Origin: Thalassotalea_B piscium_A
Lineage (GTDB): Bacteria > Pseudomonadota > Gammaproteobacteria > Enterobacterales > Alteromonadaceae
Reading direction: 5' to 3'
NCBI GenBank assembly: GCA_049347715.1
Contig: CP186339.1
Span: forward strand, 372,001 to 436,000
DNA length: 64,000 nt
Part shown: piece after piece, positions 1 through 9,264 of the stretch
Position numbering within the stretch: position 1 is the stretch's first letter
How the letters are laid out: each line of letters opens with the position of its first letter
Notes under the pieces: model-generated
Seen by the model: the letters and a program-made list of their open reading frames with translations, nothing else
What the model was told of the DNA's origin: nothing
Databases searched by the model: none
Made by a program: the position numbers and the translations under genes

Positions 1-387
1 TGGTCGAAAGATGAGGTGTCATTAAAAGCCTATAATCGTAGGAATAAAGTGGAACCGCTAGAAAGAGGACTTGATCAATTAAATGCAGGTACTTGGTTTT
101 CTGGTGTTAGAAGACAGCAATCAGCTCATCGAGAATCTCTGTCTGTAGTGAGTATTTTGCGAGGCCGATTTAAAGTTCACCCAATTATAGACTGGACAAA
201 TAAAGATATTCATCAGTATTTAACTAAACATAATTTGCCTTATCATCCATTATGGGATCAAGGTTATGTTTCTGTGGGTGATGTGCATAGTACACGACCA
301 TTAACTTTAGGTATGGATGAAAGTGAAACTCGTTTCAGTGGCATGCAAAGAGAATGTGGATTGCATACCGACGGGGATGGGATTTAA
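1..387 (+). CDS. cysH: Phosphoadenosine phosphosulfate reductase, C-terminal part (cut by window start)
   Basis: CysH reduces PAPS to sulfite with thioredoxin electrons in assimilatory sulfate reduction in the cytoplasm. The reading frame is open from the first base, so the N-terminal half lies outside the window. The visible 128 residues carry the conserved WFSGVRRQQSAHR stretch and end with the redox motif ECGLH, whose cysteine takes part in catalysis. The absence of a second Cys pair after it fits a PAPS-type rather than an Fe-S APS-type enzyme, although the upstream part cannot be checked. The GTG at 16 is internal and is not a start. Confidence 0.95.
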   Translation, partial: WSKDEVSLKAYNRRNKVEPLERGLDQLNAGTWFSGVRRQQSAHRESLSVVSILRGRFKVHPIIDWTNKDIHQYLTKHNLPYHPLWDQGYVSVGDVHSTRPLTLGMDESETRFSGMQRECGLHTDGDGI

Positions 388-431
388 TTTAACTTACTAT
401 TAAGTGTCATTAAGGTAGTGCTGAAATTACC

Positions 432-1349
432 TTAATGAATATGAAAGTGTGAAGACAGTGAGTCTTTTACTAATTGTAAGTAATTTTCATCAATAGAATC
501 ACTGATTAAATTCGCTAATTCAGCACCAATAGGGGTGAATTTATAGAAACTTAAAATGGAATTGTTTTTTACCGAGGTTAATGTCAGTGGTGCGTTGTTG
601 ATATAAAAGTGAATACTTTCCCCTATAGCAACAGGCGTGGTTTCAGTTTCTTGAATAAAAAGTAAATGGTTATCAGCTAGTGATAATAGCTCAGTATAAG
701 ATAGGCCAAATTTGCTTAAGTTGATTTTTTGTAGACGTTTTTTACTAAAAAAATTAAACATGCCAGGAAGTAATGATGAGCCTGATATGATTCTAAGGTT
801 TTTTCGCGTACTATCTTTTACTGCAAGTGAGCAAGCTTTCGCAAATAATTTAGCTTCTCCGATACTCATGGTTCTAAATGCTTGCAGGGTTTTTAATGAA
901 AAAGATCCTGGTTTAGTTACTTCAAACGCTAAAATTTTTGCCCATAATTCTTGCATCGTTGGATTACTAATACCTTCTGCAAGTTCGGTAAAGCAGTTAA
1001 ACCAATCAACATCGGCACGGTCAGTTATTTCGTTGTCTGAACAATACTGTATGGCTTTTTGAATAATGATTTCGAGATTTTGCTGTTTCCTTAAACGAAG
1101 AAAACGTTCTCTTTTTTGAGTTCTTTCTTCTAGGGGGATTTGTTTTCCAGTCGAGATTAGTGCGCCATCAACAACAAATTGCTTGGCTAAATTTAATAAT
1201 TGTTTTTGAGATGATGCTCCCGGTTTTGCTGCTTTATTTTCTGTTGACTGTTTTGGTGCTTCTGTTTCAACAACGGACGTACTTTTAACTTCTGTCACTG
1301 GTGTGACCGAATTAACCGAAGTTGTTGAAATTTTCATAGAACCATCCAA
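432..1349 (-). CDS. Conserved hypothetical protein, TIGR03899/DUF2806-like
   Basis: This is a 305-residue soluble protein of unknown function. The first 60 residues are rich in Thr, Ser, Val and Lys and look disordered. A basic stretch with alternating Arg and Glu follows. The central part (about residues 110-175) reads FTELAEGISNPTMQELWAKIL and then PGSFSLKTLQAF, which resembles the domain called TIGR03899 or DUF2806 in Vibrio and Shewanella proteins. It is convergent with cysH and separated from it by 44 bp. No membrane segment or signal peptide is visible. The family name is from memory and needs a profile search. Confidence 0.6.
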   Translation of the reverse strand: MDGSMKISTTSVNSVTPVTEVKSTSVVETEAPKQSTENKAAKPGASSQKQLLNLAKQFVVDGALISTGKQIPLEERTQKRERFLRLRKQQNLEIIIQKAIQYCSDNEITDRADVDWFNCFTELAEGISNPTMQELWAKILAFEVTKPGSFSLKTLQAFRTMSIGEAKLFAKACSLAVKDSTRKNLRIISGSSLLPGMFNFFSKKRLQKINLSKFGLSYTELLSLADNHLLFIQETETTPVAIGESIHFYINNAPLTLTSVKNNSILSFYKFTPIGAELANLISDSIDENYLQLVKDSLSSHFHIH

Positions 1350-1645
1350 TATTTGTTAAAAATTAGTTAATTAACAGCATAAAGCAAATTATTAAAGACT
1401 AAAAACTTATCATAGATTAATTTAATGAAAAAAAGCGAATAAAAAAAGTGTAAAGGTTAAAATTATTATCTAAACTTAGCTGATATCGACATTTAGCTAT
1501 AAAGAGCTATTATAATTGAAATAGTTTGTTGAATATTCTTCAGCTGACTTTTATGATGTAGATAAGATTAAATATTTCTATAATATTTAAATAGGCATTT
1601 TTGCAAAACTAACTAACTCGTTGCAGTTAGTTATTTGAGGGTAGT

Positions 1646-3868
1646 ATGCGGGCATCTGAAGATATTAACGATGATTTTTTGTTTATCGATGATAGTGATG
1701 AAGATGAAATTCTTGATGACTCCAGTAATGGTACATGGAAAGTATTGATCGTTGATGACGATCCTGAAATTCATTCGGTAACACAATTAGCATTATCTGA
1801 TTTGGTTGTTCTAGGAAAACGCTTAGAATACATCCATGCCTACTCGGGACGTGATGCTTGCAAATTGATTGAGCAAGATAGTGATGTCGTTCTTGTGCTT
1901 CTTGACGTTGTCATGGAAACAGATGACGCTGGCTTGAATGTGGTCAAGCATATTAGAGAAAAGCTCAATCGACAAGACATACGCATTGTTCTTAGAACAG
2001 GGCAACCCGGTTATGCGCCTGAAGAAAGTGTCATCAAAGATTATGATATTAATGATTACAAAACCAAAACTGAGTTAACTCGCCGTAAATTGGTCACTAC
2101 CGTTTATGCGGCCATTCGATCTTATCAGCAAATAGATACTGTGACTCAAAACCGCCAAGGATTAGAAAAAATCATTGCAGCGGCGGCGGAATTACTTGAA
2201 TTACATTCCATTCACAAATATGCCGATGGTGTATTAAACCAGTTAATGCTTTTTTCCGAGTTAGAAAAAGGTGTTTTTTGTGCTCGCGGTCAAGGAATCG
2301 TAAGTTCTGCGGATGATCTCAGTTTATATGTTCTTGGGCAATCAGGACTTAGTAAAGGGTTAGTTAATCAAAAAATTTCGGCGCTGAAAGACGCTCGAAT
2401 TGAGCAGTTAATTCAAATCTGTTTTCAGCAAAAACAACATCAGCAAGACGAGCAAGGTTCATGCTTTTATCTTTCAAGCGGTGTTTGTCGAGCCGTTATT
2501 TATGTAGAGTTTACAGAGCCATTATCTCAAATTAATCAACAGCTTATTGAGGTGTTTTTCACCAATATCGCGATAGGTTATGAAAATGTTCATCTTTTCC
2601 AAAAACTACGTAATGCAGCTTATAAAGACTGGTTAACTGAACTACCTAATCGTTTAGAATTTTTGAATCTACTTGATGATTTTGCTCAAAGTAGTGATAA
2701 CAATCGGGTGGCAGCACTTATTGATCTCAATCAGTTTAGTGATATTAATGATGGTTTAGGGCAAGATCTGGGTAATCAACTCTTAATGGCGGTTTCCGCC
2801 AGAATGAAAATACTTAGTGATCGCTGTTTAGTAGCGCGAGTTGGTGCCGATGTATTTGGCATTATAGGTCCACAAGATCTTATTAATCCTGAAAAGCTAA
2901 ACGAGATGTTCGTTGAACCATTTTCTGCAGGTGAACAATTTTTACCAGTGAAAGCGAGCTTTGGCTTGTGCCTGAAGGAAGATGCTGGCTCTCGTGGTGT
3001 TAAGGTGTTAAACCAAATTAATATTGCGTTGAATTTAGCGAAAAAAAGTAACAAAGTTCACTTTGTTTATTACCAGCCTGAAATGGAAGAAAAAACGCTT
3101 TGGCGACTAGGGATGATTCGTCAGTTACGTACAGATTTTGCCGATAATCGTTTAGAGCTTTGGTATCAACCACAATTGAATCTATCAACGGGTAAGGTGA
3201 TTGGTGCAGAAGCCTTATTAAGATGGCGTACTTCAGATGGTAGTTTTATTTCACCAGCCGTATTTATTCCTTTAGCTGAATATTCAGGGTTAATTATAGA
3301 TATTGGGGATTGGGTCATTAATCAGGCCTGCCAAACAATTAAAACGCTTGAACAGAAGAACTTTAGCCAAGTAGGTATTTCGGTTAATGTGTCTATTCCA
3401 CAATTTAGAAAAGATGATTTTGTTGATAATATAATTAAAGCAACAAAGGAACATCAGATACCACCGAATAAATTAGAACTAGAAATCACTGAAAATATTT
3501 TGATGGATGAACCTCAAGTTGTCATTGAGGCTTTAGTTCAACTGAAAAAAGAAGGTATTAGTATCGCGTTAGATGACTTTGGTACTGGTTATTCGTCTAT
3601 GAGCTATTTACAACAATTGCCGTTAGATCGTTTGAAAGTGGATCGTTCATTCATTACACATATTATTGAGCCTGGAAAATCGATTATTGCTGAAACCATT
3701 ATTAATTTAGGTAAACAAATGGATTTAACTGTAATTGCTGAAGGTATTGAAGATGAGGCTCAACAAGAACATTTAAAATCATTGGGTTGTGATGAGGTGC
3801 AAGGTTTCTTTTATGCTAAACCAATGCCTGAAGATGAGTTTTTAGCTTTTTTGAAAGAAAATAGCTAA
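1646..3868 (+). CDS. Response regulator with REC, DUF3369, degenerate GGDEF and EAL domains
   Basis: This 740-residue cytoplasmic protein probably couples phosphorylation to c-di-GMP breakdown. An acidic leader of about 30 residues precedes a receiver domain (about 34-160) with VLIVDDD and the phospho-acceptor Asp in LLDVVMETDD near residue 86. A DUF3369 sensory domain follows (about 170-315). The GGDEF signature is replaced by VGADVF near residue 398, so cyclase activity is unlikely. The EAL domain is intact, with EALLRW near 521, LEITEN, DDFGTGYSS, KVDRSF and AEGIED, which predicts phosphodiesterase activity. ATG follows GAGGGTAGT. No histidine kinase lies beside it, so it is an orphan regulator. 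Confidence 0.88.
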   Translation: MRASEDINDDFLFIDDSDEDEILDDSSNGTWKVLIVDDDPEIHSVTQLALSDLVVLGKRLEYIHAYSGRDACKLIEQDSDVVLVLLDVVMETDDAGLNVVKHIREKLNRQDIRIVLRTGQPGYAPEESVIKDYDINDYKTKTELTRRKLVTTVYAAIRSYQQIDTVTQNRQGLEKIIAAAAELLELHSIHKYADGVLNQLMLFSELEKGVFCARGQGIVSSADDLSLYVLGQSGLSKGLVNQKISALKDARIEQLIQICFQQKQHQQDEQGSCFYLSSGVCRAVIYVEFTEPLSQINQQLIEVFFTNIAIGYENVHLFQKLRNAAYKDWLTELPNRLEFLNLLDDFAQSSDNNRVAALIDLNQFSDINDGLGQDLGNQLLMAVSARMKILSDRCLVARVGADVFGIIGPQDLINPEKLNEMFVEPFSAGEQFLPVKASFGLCLKEDAGSRGVKVLNQINIALNLAKKSNKVHFVYYQPEMEEKTLWRLGMIRQLRTDFADNRLELWYQPQLNLSTGKVIGAEALLRWRTSDGSFISPAVFIPLAEYSGLIIDIGDWVINQACQTIKTLEQKNFSQVGISVNVSIPQFRKDDFVDNIIKATKEHQIPPNKLELEITENILMDEPQVVIEALVQLKKEGISIALDDFGTGYSSMSYLQQLPLDRLKVDRSFITHIIEPGKSIIAETIINLGKQMDLTVIAEGIEDEAQQEHLKSLGCDEVQGFFYAKPMPEDEFLAFLKENS

Positions 3869-3905
3869 CGTTTCATCTTCCATTAATAAAGTCATAGTGC
3901 TAATT

Positions 3906-3936
3906 AAAGGGGTTAATCATTTAGATTAATCCCTTT
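3906..3936. terminator. Bidirectional rho-independent terminator
   Basis: A hairpin with arms AGGGGTTAATC and GATTAATCCCT is followed by a T run on the plus side and preceded by an A run. It sits between the convergent EAL-protein and MFS genes and overlaps the last codons of the MFS gene. Confidence 0.75.
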
Positions 3937-5117
3937 TTCGTTTTAGTCTCTAAATACTTAAATTCCATACCTAACGCTGGTTGAGTGGGAATTAAATGAG
4001 AGAGTATTAATGAGCAACACGCAAACATTGCGCCAATATAAAATACCCACGATGAGTTAATAATCCAAACAATGCCTAACAATGCAGGGATAACTACTGC
4101 GGCAATATGATTAATTGAAAAACTCACGCCTGCACTGGATGCGATATCTTCTGGTTTGGCAATTTTTTGAAAGTAAGTTTTTATTGCTATCGCTAACGCA
4201 AAAAATAGATGATCTACTACATATAAAACAGCGGCTACATTACTATTTTCAACTAAACCATAAGCAACGAATAAAAGTATTAAACCGATATATTCAAATT
4301 TAAGTACTTTTCTTTCGCCAAGAATTCCAATTATTTTTCCTATCTTGGCAGCAAATAGCCAATTAAAAACATAGTTAATAAGAAATAGCCCACTGATTTG
4401 TGAAACGCTGTAGCCAAATTTTTCAACCATTAAGAAGCCGGCAAACACGACGAAAATTTGTCGTCTTGCCCCACTAAAAAAAGTCAGGGCATAAAATAAC
4501 CAGTATTGTTTACGTAGTACCAATGTTTTATTTTGTTTCGTGTGTTGGGGAAATTCTTTAAAGGTAAGAATTAGTGCTAAGGTGAATAATAATGCGAGAC
4601 CACCAAACAAGGCATAAGTGCTTTGATAGCTCCAAGAAAATTTTTCCATCACTAACCAAACACTGCTAAAAGCTAATAACGAGGCGACTGATTTTACTGA
4701 CAGCATTTTCCCCATAAAATGTGCGGCTTTATCTTTATCTATCCACTGCAATGTGAGGGATTGATTAACCGTTTCAAAATAATGAAACCCTACCGACATC
4801 ACTATAGTCGTTATATACAAACCGTAAGTGGTAGGGAAATAGCCAGTAAGCCCAACACCCAAGGCGGTTAAAACTAATGAAAGGATGGCTAGTTTTTGTT
4901 CTTTAATAAACAGTAATAAATAAATGACAGTAAAGGCTAAAAATCCTGGTATTTCACGTAAGCTCTGTAAAATACCTATTTCTTTCCCTGTAAATTGGGC
5001 TTTTTCAATAACGAAGTTATTAAGTAGCACCATCCAGACTGAAAAGACTAAGGGCATAATAAATGCCATAGCTAGTAAAAGGTTTTCTGGTTTGTTAATT
5101 CGCTTGATGAGTGACAT
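3921..5117 (-). CDS. Major facilitator superfamily transporter
   Basis: This is a 398-residue inner-membrane protein with about twelve hydrophobic segments in two halves, joined by a basic loop near residues 190-205. The arrangement fits an MFS secondary transporter. The substrate cannot be read from the sequence. It is a single gene, divergent from the ABC export operon that begins at 5306. The bidirectional terminator at its 3' end overlaps its final codons. Confidence 0.8.
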   Translation of the reverse strand: MSLIKRINKPENLLLAMAFIMPLVFSVWMVLLNNFVIEKAQFTGKEIGILQSLREIPGFLAFTVIYLLLFIKEQKLAILSLVLTALGVGLTGYFPTTYGLYITTIVMSVGFHYFETVNQSLTLQWIDKDKAAHFMGKMLSVKSVASLLAFSSVWLVMEKFSWSYQSTYALFGGLALLFTLALILTFKEFPQHTKQNKTLVLRKQYWLFYALTFFSGARRQIFVVFAGFLMVEKFGYSVSQISGLFLINYVFNWLFAAKIGKIIGILGERKVLKFEYIGLILLFVAYGLVENSNVAAVLYVVDHLFFALAIAIKTYFQKIAKPEDIASSAGVSFSINHIAAVVIPALLGIVWIINSSWVFYIGAMFACCSLILSHLIPTQPALGMEFKYLETKTKKGLI

Positions 5118-5305
5118 TTAACAGTCAATGGTAATGGCTTAAGTGAATGATTATACGATGAATGAAAGGCTATACCTAGAAGATAACAAGGAAAAGTTTG
5201 ATTACATATTTGCGTTTGTATTAAAATTTTCTAACGCGTATATTGATTCCTGTTTAAATAAAAATGATTAGTTCATCAATAGCCGCGTAATTAGGAACCC
5301 CCCGA

Positions 5306-5986
5306 ATGATCAGGGTCGAAAATATTAATCGTACATACGGAAGTGGAGAGTCGGAAGTTAATGCGTTAAAAAACGTGACACTTACTATAAAAGAGAATGA
5401 ATTTGTTGCCATTATGGGCACGTCAGGATCTGGTAAATCAACCTTAATGAATATATTAGGTTGTTTAGATACACCCTCATCAGGTGAATATTACTTATCA
5501 GGTGAATCTATAAAAAATATTGATGATGAGAACTTATCTAAAATACGCAATAGCAAGATAGGGTTTATCTTCCAAACCTTTCATTTACTACCCCGATTAA
5601 CAGCATTACATAATGTTATTTTACCCTTAAGATATAGTAATGTAGAGCAAGTTGAAGCTGAATCACGCGGTAATGTCATGCTTGATAAAGTCGGCTTGTC
5701 ATCACGCGCACATCATAAACCTTTTGAAATGTCAGGTGGACAGCGACAACGGGTCGCTATTGCTCGAGCACTGGTTAATAATCCTAAAGTCATTTTTGCT
5801 GATGAACCAACCGGTAACCTTGATTCAAAAACATCGTTTGAAATAATGAATTTATTATGTGAATTACATCAACAAGGACAAACGATTGTGATGGTAACCC
5901 ACGAAGAGGATATTGCTGCCTATGCTCAACGGGTTATCCGGATGAAAGATGGTGAGATTATTGGAGATACTGCATGCTCAAAATAA
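5306..5986 (+). CDS. ABC transporter ATP-binding protein, MacB/LolD type
   Basis: This 226-residue ATPase probably powers the export system encoded by the next four genes. It shows Walker A GTSGSGKST near residue 37, the signature MSGGQRQRVAIARAL, Walker B VIFADEPTGNLD and the H-loop VMVTHEED. Length and motifs match the MacB/LolD/FtsE subgroup, which works on periplasmic substrates without a classical translocation channel. It is the first gene of an operon: its stop overlaps the start of the first adaptor, and the adaptor and permease genes follow with overlaps or no gaps. Confidence 0.93.
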   Translation: MIRVENINRTYGSGESEVNALKNVTLTIKENEFVAIMGTSGSGKSTLMNILGCLDTPSSGEYYLSGESIKNIDDENLSKIRNSKIGFIFQTFHLLPRLTALHNVILPLRYSNVEQVEAESRGNVMLDKVGLSSRAHHKPFEMSGGQRQRVAIARALVNNPKVIFADEPTGNLDSKTSFEIMNLLCELHQQGQTIVMVTHEEDIAAYAQRVIRMKDGEIIGDTACSK

Positions 5987-6933
5987 TGTCGTTTATACTC
6001 ATTTGTTGTCTATCAACACCTTGTTTTTCTAAGAATGTATTACTTTTGTCTGGTGAAATTAAGGCCGCTGATAATCAAACCTTTTATTCACCTAAAACGG
6101 ATAATTGGCGAGTGCAATTACAATGGTTACTACCCGAAGGTGAAATTGCGCAGAAGGGCGATTTGGTGGTCGTATTCGATAGTGGTGCTATACAAAGTAC
6201 AATAGAACAAACTGAAGTAAATTTTTATGCTGCCCAAGAAGAACTTCAACGAAAAAAAAGTGAAGCTAAACAACAGTTGATGGAAAAGGAGTTTGCTCAG
6301 AAACGGACTGAATTATTGTTAGCAAAAGCTAAAATTGATGCCTCCATCCCTGTTCAACATCTAAGCCAATATGATTACGAGAAATATCAATTAGATTTAG
6401 AAAAAGCATTGCTGGCTAATGCCAAAGCGAAAGAAGAGGTAGAGCAACAAATAGTCACTAATAATGTGAATATTAAAAAACAAGAATTAACCATTAGTAA
6501 ATATCAGTTCGATCTTGATTATAATCGCAATAAGCTCGCAAAAATGAGCTTATATGCACAACGAACTGGACCTGTGTTATATGCTAATCACCCTTGGAGT
6601 GGGGAGAAGATTTTCGTTGGTATGACAGTACAGCCTGCATGGAAAATAGCTGAAATACCATCAATGAATGGTTTGTATATTGAAACATGGATTCATGAAG
6701 TTGATTATAAAAAAATTGCGGTTAATGATAAGGCTAAATTGGTTTTAGATGCTTACCCTGAGAATACTTATACTGCTAAAGTAAAAGAAATTTCAACACA
6801 ACCTGAAGCTAGAATGCTTTGGGGAGACGATGTGTATTATCGCGCTATCGTGGATTTTAACGTTGATAATCAAGTGACCTTATTACCCGGTATGAGTGCA
6901 CAGTTAGAGTTTGAAGGGGATAGTGATGAATAA
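5974..6933 (+). CDS. Periplasmic adaptor (HlyD/membrane-fusion family) 1
   Basis: This 319-residue protein has a Sec signal peptide (about residues 1-20, ending ...LSTPCFSK). It has a lipoyl-like half motif, a long coiled-coil hairpin rich in Glu, Lys and Gln (about 75-185), and a beta-barrel part with WSGEKIFVGMTVQPAWKIAEIP in the linker. Such proteins bridge a MacB-type permease to an outer-membrane channel. The gene overlaps the ATPase gene by 13 bases. An alternative ATG at 5986 would give a shorter signal peptide. Confidence 0.82.
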   Translation: MLKIMSFILICCLSTPCFSKNVLLLSGEIKAADNQTFYSPKTDNWRVQLQWLLPEGEIAQKGDLVVVFDSGAIQSTIEQTEVNFYAAQEELQRKKSEAKQQLMEKEFAQKRTELLLAKAKIDASIPVQHLSQYDYEKYQLDLEKALLANAKAKEEVEQQIVTNNVNIKKQELTISKYQFDLDYNRNKLAKMSLYAQRTGPVLYANHPWSGEKIFVGMTVQPAWKIAEIPSMNGLYIETWIHEVDYKKIAVNDKAKLVLDAYPENTYTAKVKEISTQPEARMLWGDDVYYRAIVDFNVDNQVTLLPGMSAQLEFEGDSDE

Positions 6934-8083
6934 ATATTTACTTGTTGTTCTTGCCTTCTGCTTAATCGCTTGTGAGCCTGTTCCTTCGGTAGAAGTGAAA
7001 CGAGAAAATGTGGATATTCTTATTAAAGCAAGCGGCGAGCTTGAGTCAAAAAATACTGCGTTAATAGCTCCACCTTCAGTTTCTCGAATGTGGCAATATC
7101 AAATTAAAAAGCTTATTCCTGAAAATACGAAAGTAAAAAAAGGTCAGGTATTAGTTTCTTTTGATGATAAAAAAATAGCAGAAAAATTAGTCGAAAAACA
7201 AGGTGAGCTTGAACAAGCTCAAAAAGAATTAGCGAATAAAAAAATTAAAGAAACGGAAAAAGAACAAGAGTTAATCCTTAGTTTGGCAGAACGAAAAATG
7301 CAATACGACAAAGCTAAGCGTATCGCTGAAATAGTTGACAATAGTCGCTCTGAGAATGAACGAAAAAAAAGAGAAATTGATTTTACCATTGCTAATAATG
7401 ACTGGGTGCTGGCTAAGGAAAAATTAGCTTATCATCGTAAAAATACCGAGCTAAATTTAAAACTCGCAGAAAGAAAAGTGAAACGACTCGATGTTAAAGT
7501 AGCAAACTTAATTAGAGATATTAACAGTCTCAAGGTTAAGGCGCCCATCGACGGTATGGTGATTTATCGTAGTAATTGGAATGGAGAAAAGCCCGCTGAG
7601 GGTGAAACCGTGAACTTCGGTCAGCCAGTTATCGAATTAGCCGTATTAGATAAGATGCAACTTAAAGCCCAAATTCTTGAACCTGATAGTGGACGCATAG
7701 CGGTTGGGCAGCGTGTAAAAATCACCTTAGATGGCACACAAGAACTTGTTACTTGGGGAAAAGTGGCTGCTTTAGGGAAAGTATTCAGAGATAAAACTAA
7801 TCAAGATAGAAAACGTATTTTTGATGCCATAATTGAGTTTGATCAGGTTGATCGCAAAATAATGCGACCAGGGATGACAGCACGTGTAGAAGTAATAGCT
7901 AAGACCTTTAGCGAAGTGTTGACCTTGCCATCTACAGCTATTCACAAAGATTCAGAAGGCTACTTTGTTGAACGGATTGACACCTTAGGTCAGTCGAAAA
8001 TTAACATTGAAATATCAGAAATAGCAGGTAATAAAGTTATTGTTGCACAAGGCTTACGACAAGGGGACGTTGTCGCATTATGA
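6926..8083 (+). CDS. Periplasmic adaptor lipoprotein (HlyD/membrane-fusion family) 2
   Basis: I prefer the ATG at 6926 over 6911 because AAGGGGA lies eight bases upstream and the product then starts MNKYLLVVLAFCLIAC, a lipoprotein signal with lipobox LIAC. The mature protein has a paired biotinyl-lipoyl-like motif, a strongly charged coiled coil (about residues 75-185) and the linker motif NWNGEKPAEGETVNFGQP, then beta-barrel and membrane-proximal parts. It is a paralogue of its two neighbours but is lipid-anchored. It overlaps the next gene by four bases, which suggests translational coupling. Confidence 0.82.
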   Translation: MNKYLLVVLAFCLIACEPVPSVEVKRENVDILIKASGELESKNTALIAPPSVSRMWQYQIKKLIPENTKVKKGQVLVSFDDKKIAEKLVEKQGELEQAQKELANKKIKETEKEQELILSLAERKMQYDKAKRIAEIVDNSRSENERKKREIDFTIANNDWVLAKEKLAYHRKNTELNLKLAERKVKRLDVKVANLIRDINSLKVKAPIDGMVIYRSNWNGEKPAEGETVNFGQPVIELAVLDKMQLKAQILEPDSGRIAVGQRVKITLDGTQELVTWGKVAALGKVFRDKTNQDRKRIFDAIIEFDQVDRKIMRPGMTARVEVIAKTFSEVLTLPSTAIHKDSEGYFVERIDTLGQSKINIEISEIAGNKVIVAQGLRQGDVVAL

Positions 8084-9264
8084 AAAAAATAATAAGTATG
8101 CTTGCTGTATTGATATTAATTGGCTGTTCAGAACAAGAGTCAACGCCCTTACTGTATTCAGTGAAGGAAATGCCCTTTGATGTCATTATCCCTGCTAAGG
8201 GAGAGTTGTTTGCTGCCAAAGCTACAGTGATTAGTACACCAATGTCGCGTAACGGTGTTCAAGTGATCTCTTGGTTAGCACCAGAATATTCACACGTAAA
8301 AAAAGGTGATGTAATCATCCGTTTTGATGGTGAATCAATGACAGTTCAGAGTAAAAACAGACGTAATGAACTAGCAAAAACGCAACAAGACATGTTGGAA
8401 AAAAGTGGTGAGTTAAATAAAGAGCTCAGTGGCATTAATAAAGATATTACCATGGTTAATGAAGAGAAGCTTTTTGCCGAACAGTTTTCAATTGAAGATG
8501 AACGCATTCGTTCTAAATTAGAAATTATTGAGTCCCTTCAAAACGCAGAATATTTAGGCACAAAACAAAACTATTTGAATTGGAAAAATGAAAGTTTTAG
8601 TGAGAGCGCTAAAGGTGATATGGGGTTATTAGAAATGAAACAACAACTTCATCAAACCAAAATAGATCAACTCTCTGAAAGCTTATCGCAATTAGAAGTT
8701 AAAGCCCCTCATGATGGTCTTCTTGCCTATAGCATTAACTGGCGAGGAGAAAAAGCACGTACGGGGCAAACTATGTGGCCCGGTCAAAAAATTGCTGAAT
8801 TACCTGATACTAGCCTGATGAAAGTAAAGTTATGGGTTATAGAAGATGAAGCTATTGATCTTGCTAAAGATAAAAAAGTGAGCATACGTTTAAATGCTGA
8901 TGCTGGTCATGTGTTTTATGGGAAAGTAGAATCTGTAGCGCCTTTTCCTAAAACGATTCGCAAAGGAGACCCGCAAAAATATTTTGAAGTTATTGCCCAA
9001 TTGGATCAACAAAATACAGCCTTATTCGTACCAGGCCAAAAAGTTGAGGCTGATATTGAAATTACGAAAAATGCCAATAAATTGATTGTACCTAAACAAT
9101 CCGTTTTTTCAGGTCAAAACCAATCATTTGTTTATCTATACCGGTCTGGAAAATTTATAAAAACGAAAGTTGAAACAGGGCAATCGAGTTTAAGTCATAT
9201 TGAAGTGACAGCCGGATTATCCATTGGAGATAAAATATCCCTAATTGAGCAGGAGAAAATTTAA
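8080..9264 (+). CDS. Periplasmic adaptor lipoprotein (HlyD/membrane-fusion family) 3
   Basis: The 394-residue product begins with a lipoprotein signal and lipobox LIGC near residues 13-16. A coiled-coil segment (about 85-195) is followed by LEVKAPHDGLLAYSINWRGEK, the same linker seen in the other two adaptors, and by a beta-barrel region. It ends one base into the permease gene (ATG overlap at 9264). Three adaptors for one ATPase/permease pair is unusual. They might form a mixed assembly or act with different outer-membrane partners. Confidence 0.82.
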   Translation: MKKIISMLAVLILIGCSEQESTPLLYSVKEMPFDVIIPAKGELFAAKATVISTPMSRNGVQVISWLAPEYSHVKKGDVIIRFDGESMTVQSKNRRNELAKTQQDMLEKSGELNKELSGINKDITMVNEEKLFAEQFSIEDERIRSKLEIIESLQNAEYLGTKQNYLNWKNESFSESAKGDMGLLEMKQQLHQTKIDQLSESLSQLEVKAPHDGLLAYSINWRGEKARTGQTMWPGQKIAELPDTSLMKVKLWVIEDEAIDLAKDKKVSIRLNADAGHVFYGKVESVAPFPKTIRKGDPQKYFEVIAQLDQQNTALFVPGQKVEADIEITKNANKLIVPKQSVFSGQNQSFVYLYRSGKFIKTKVETGQSSLSHIEVTAGLSIGDKISLIEQEKI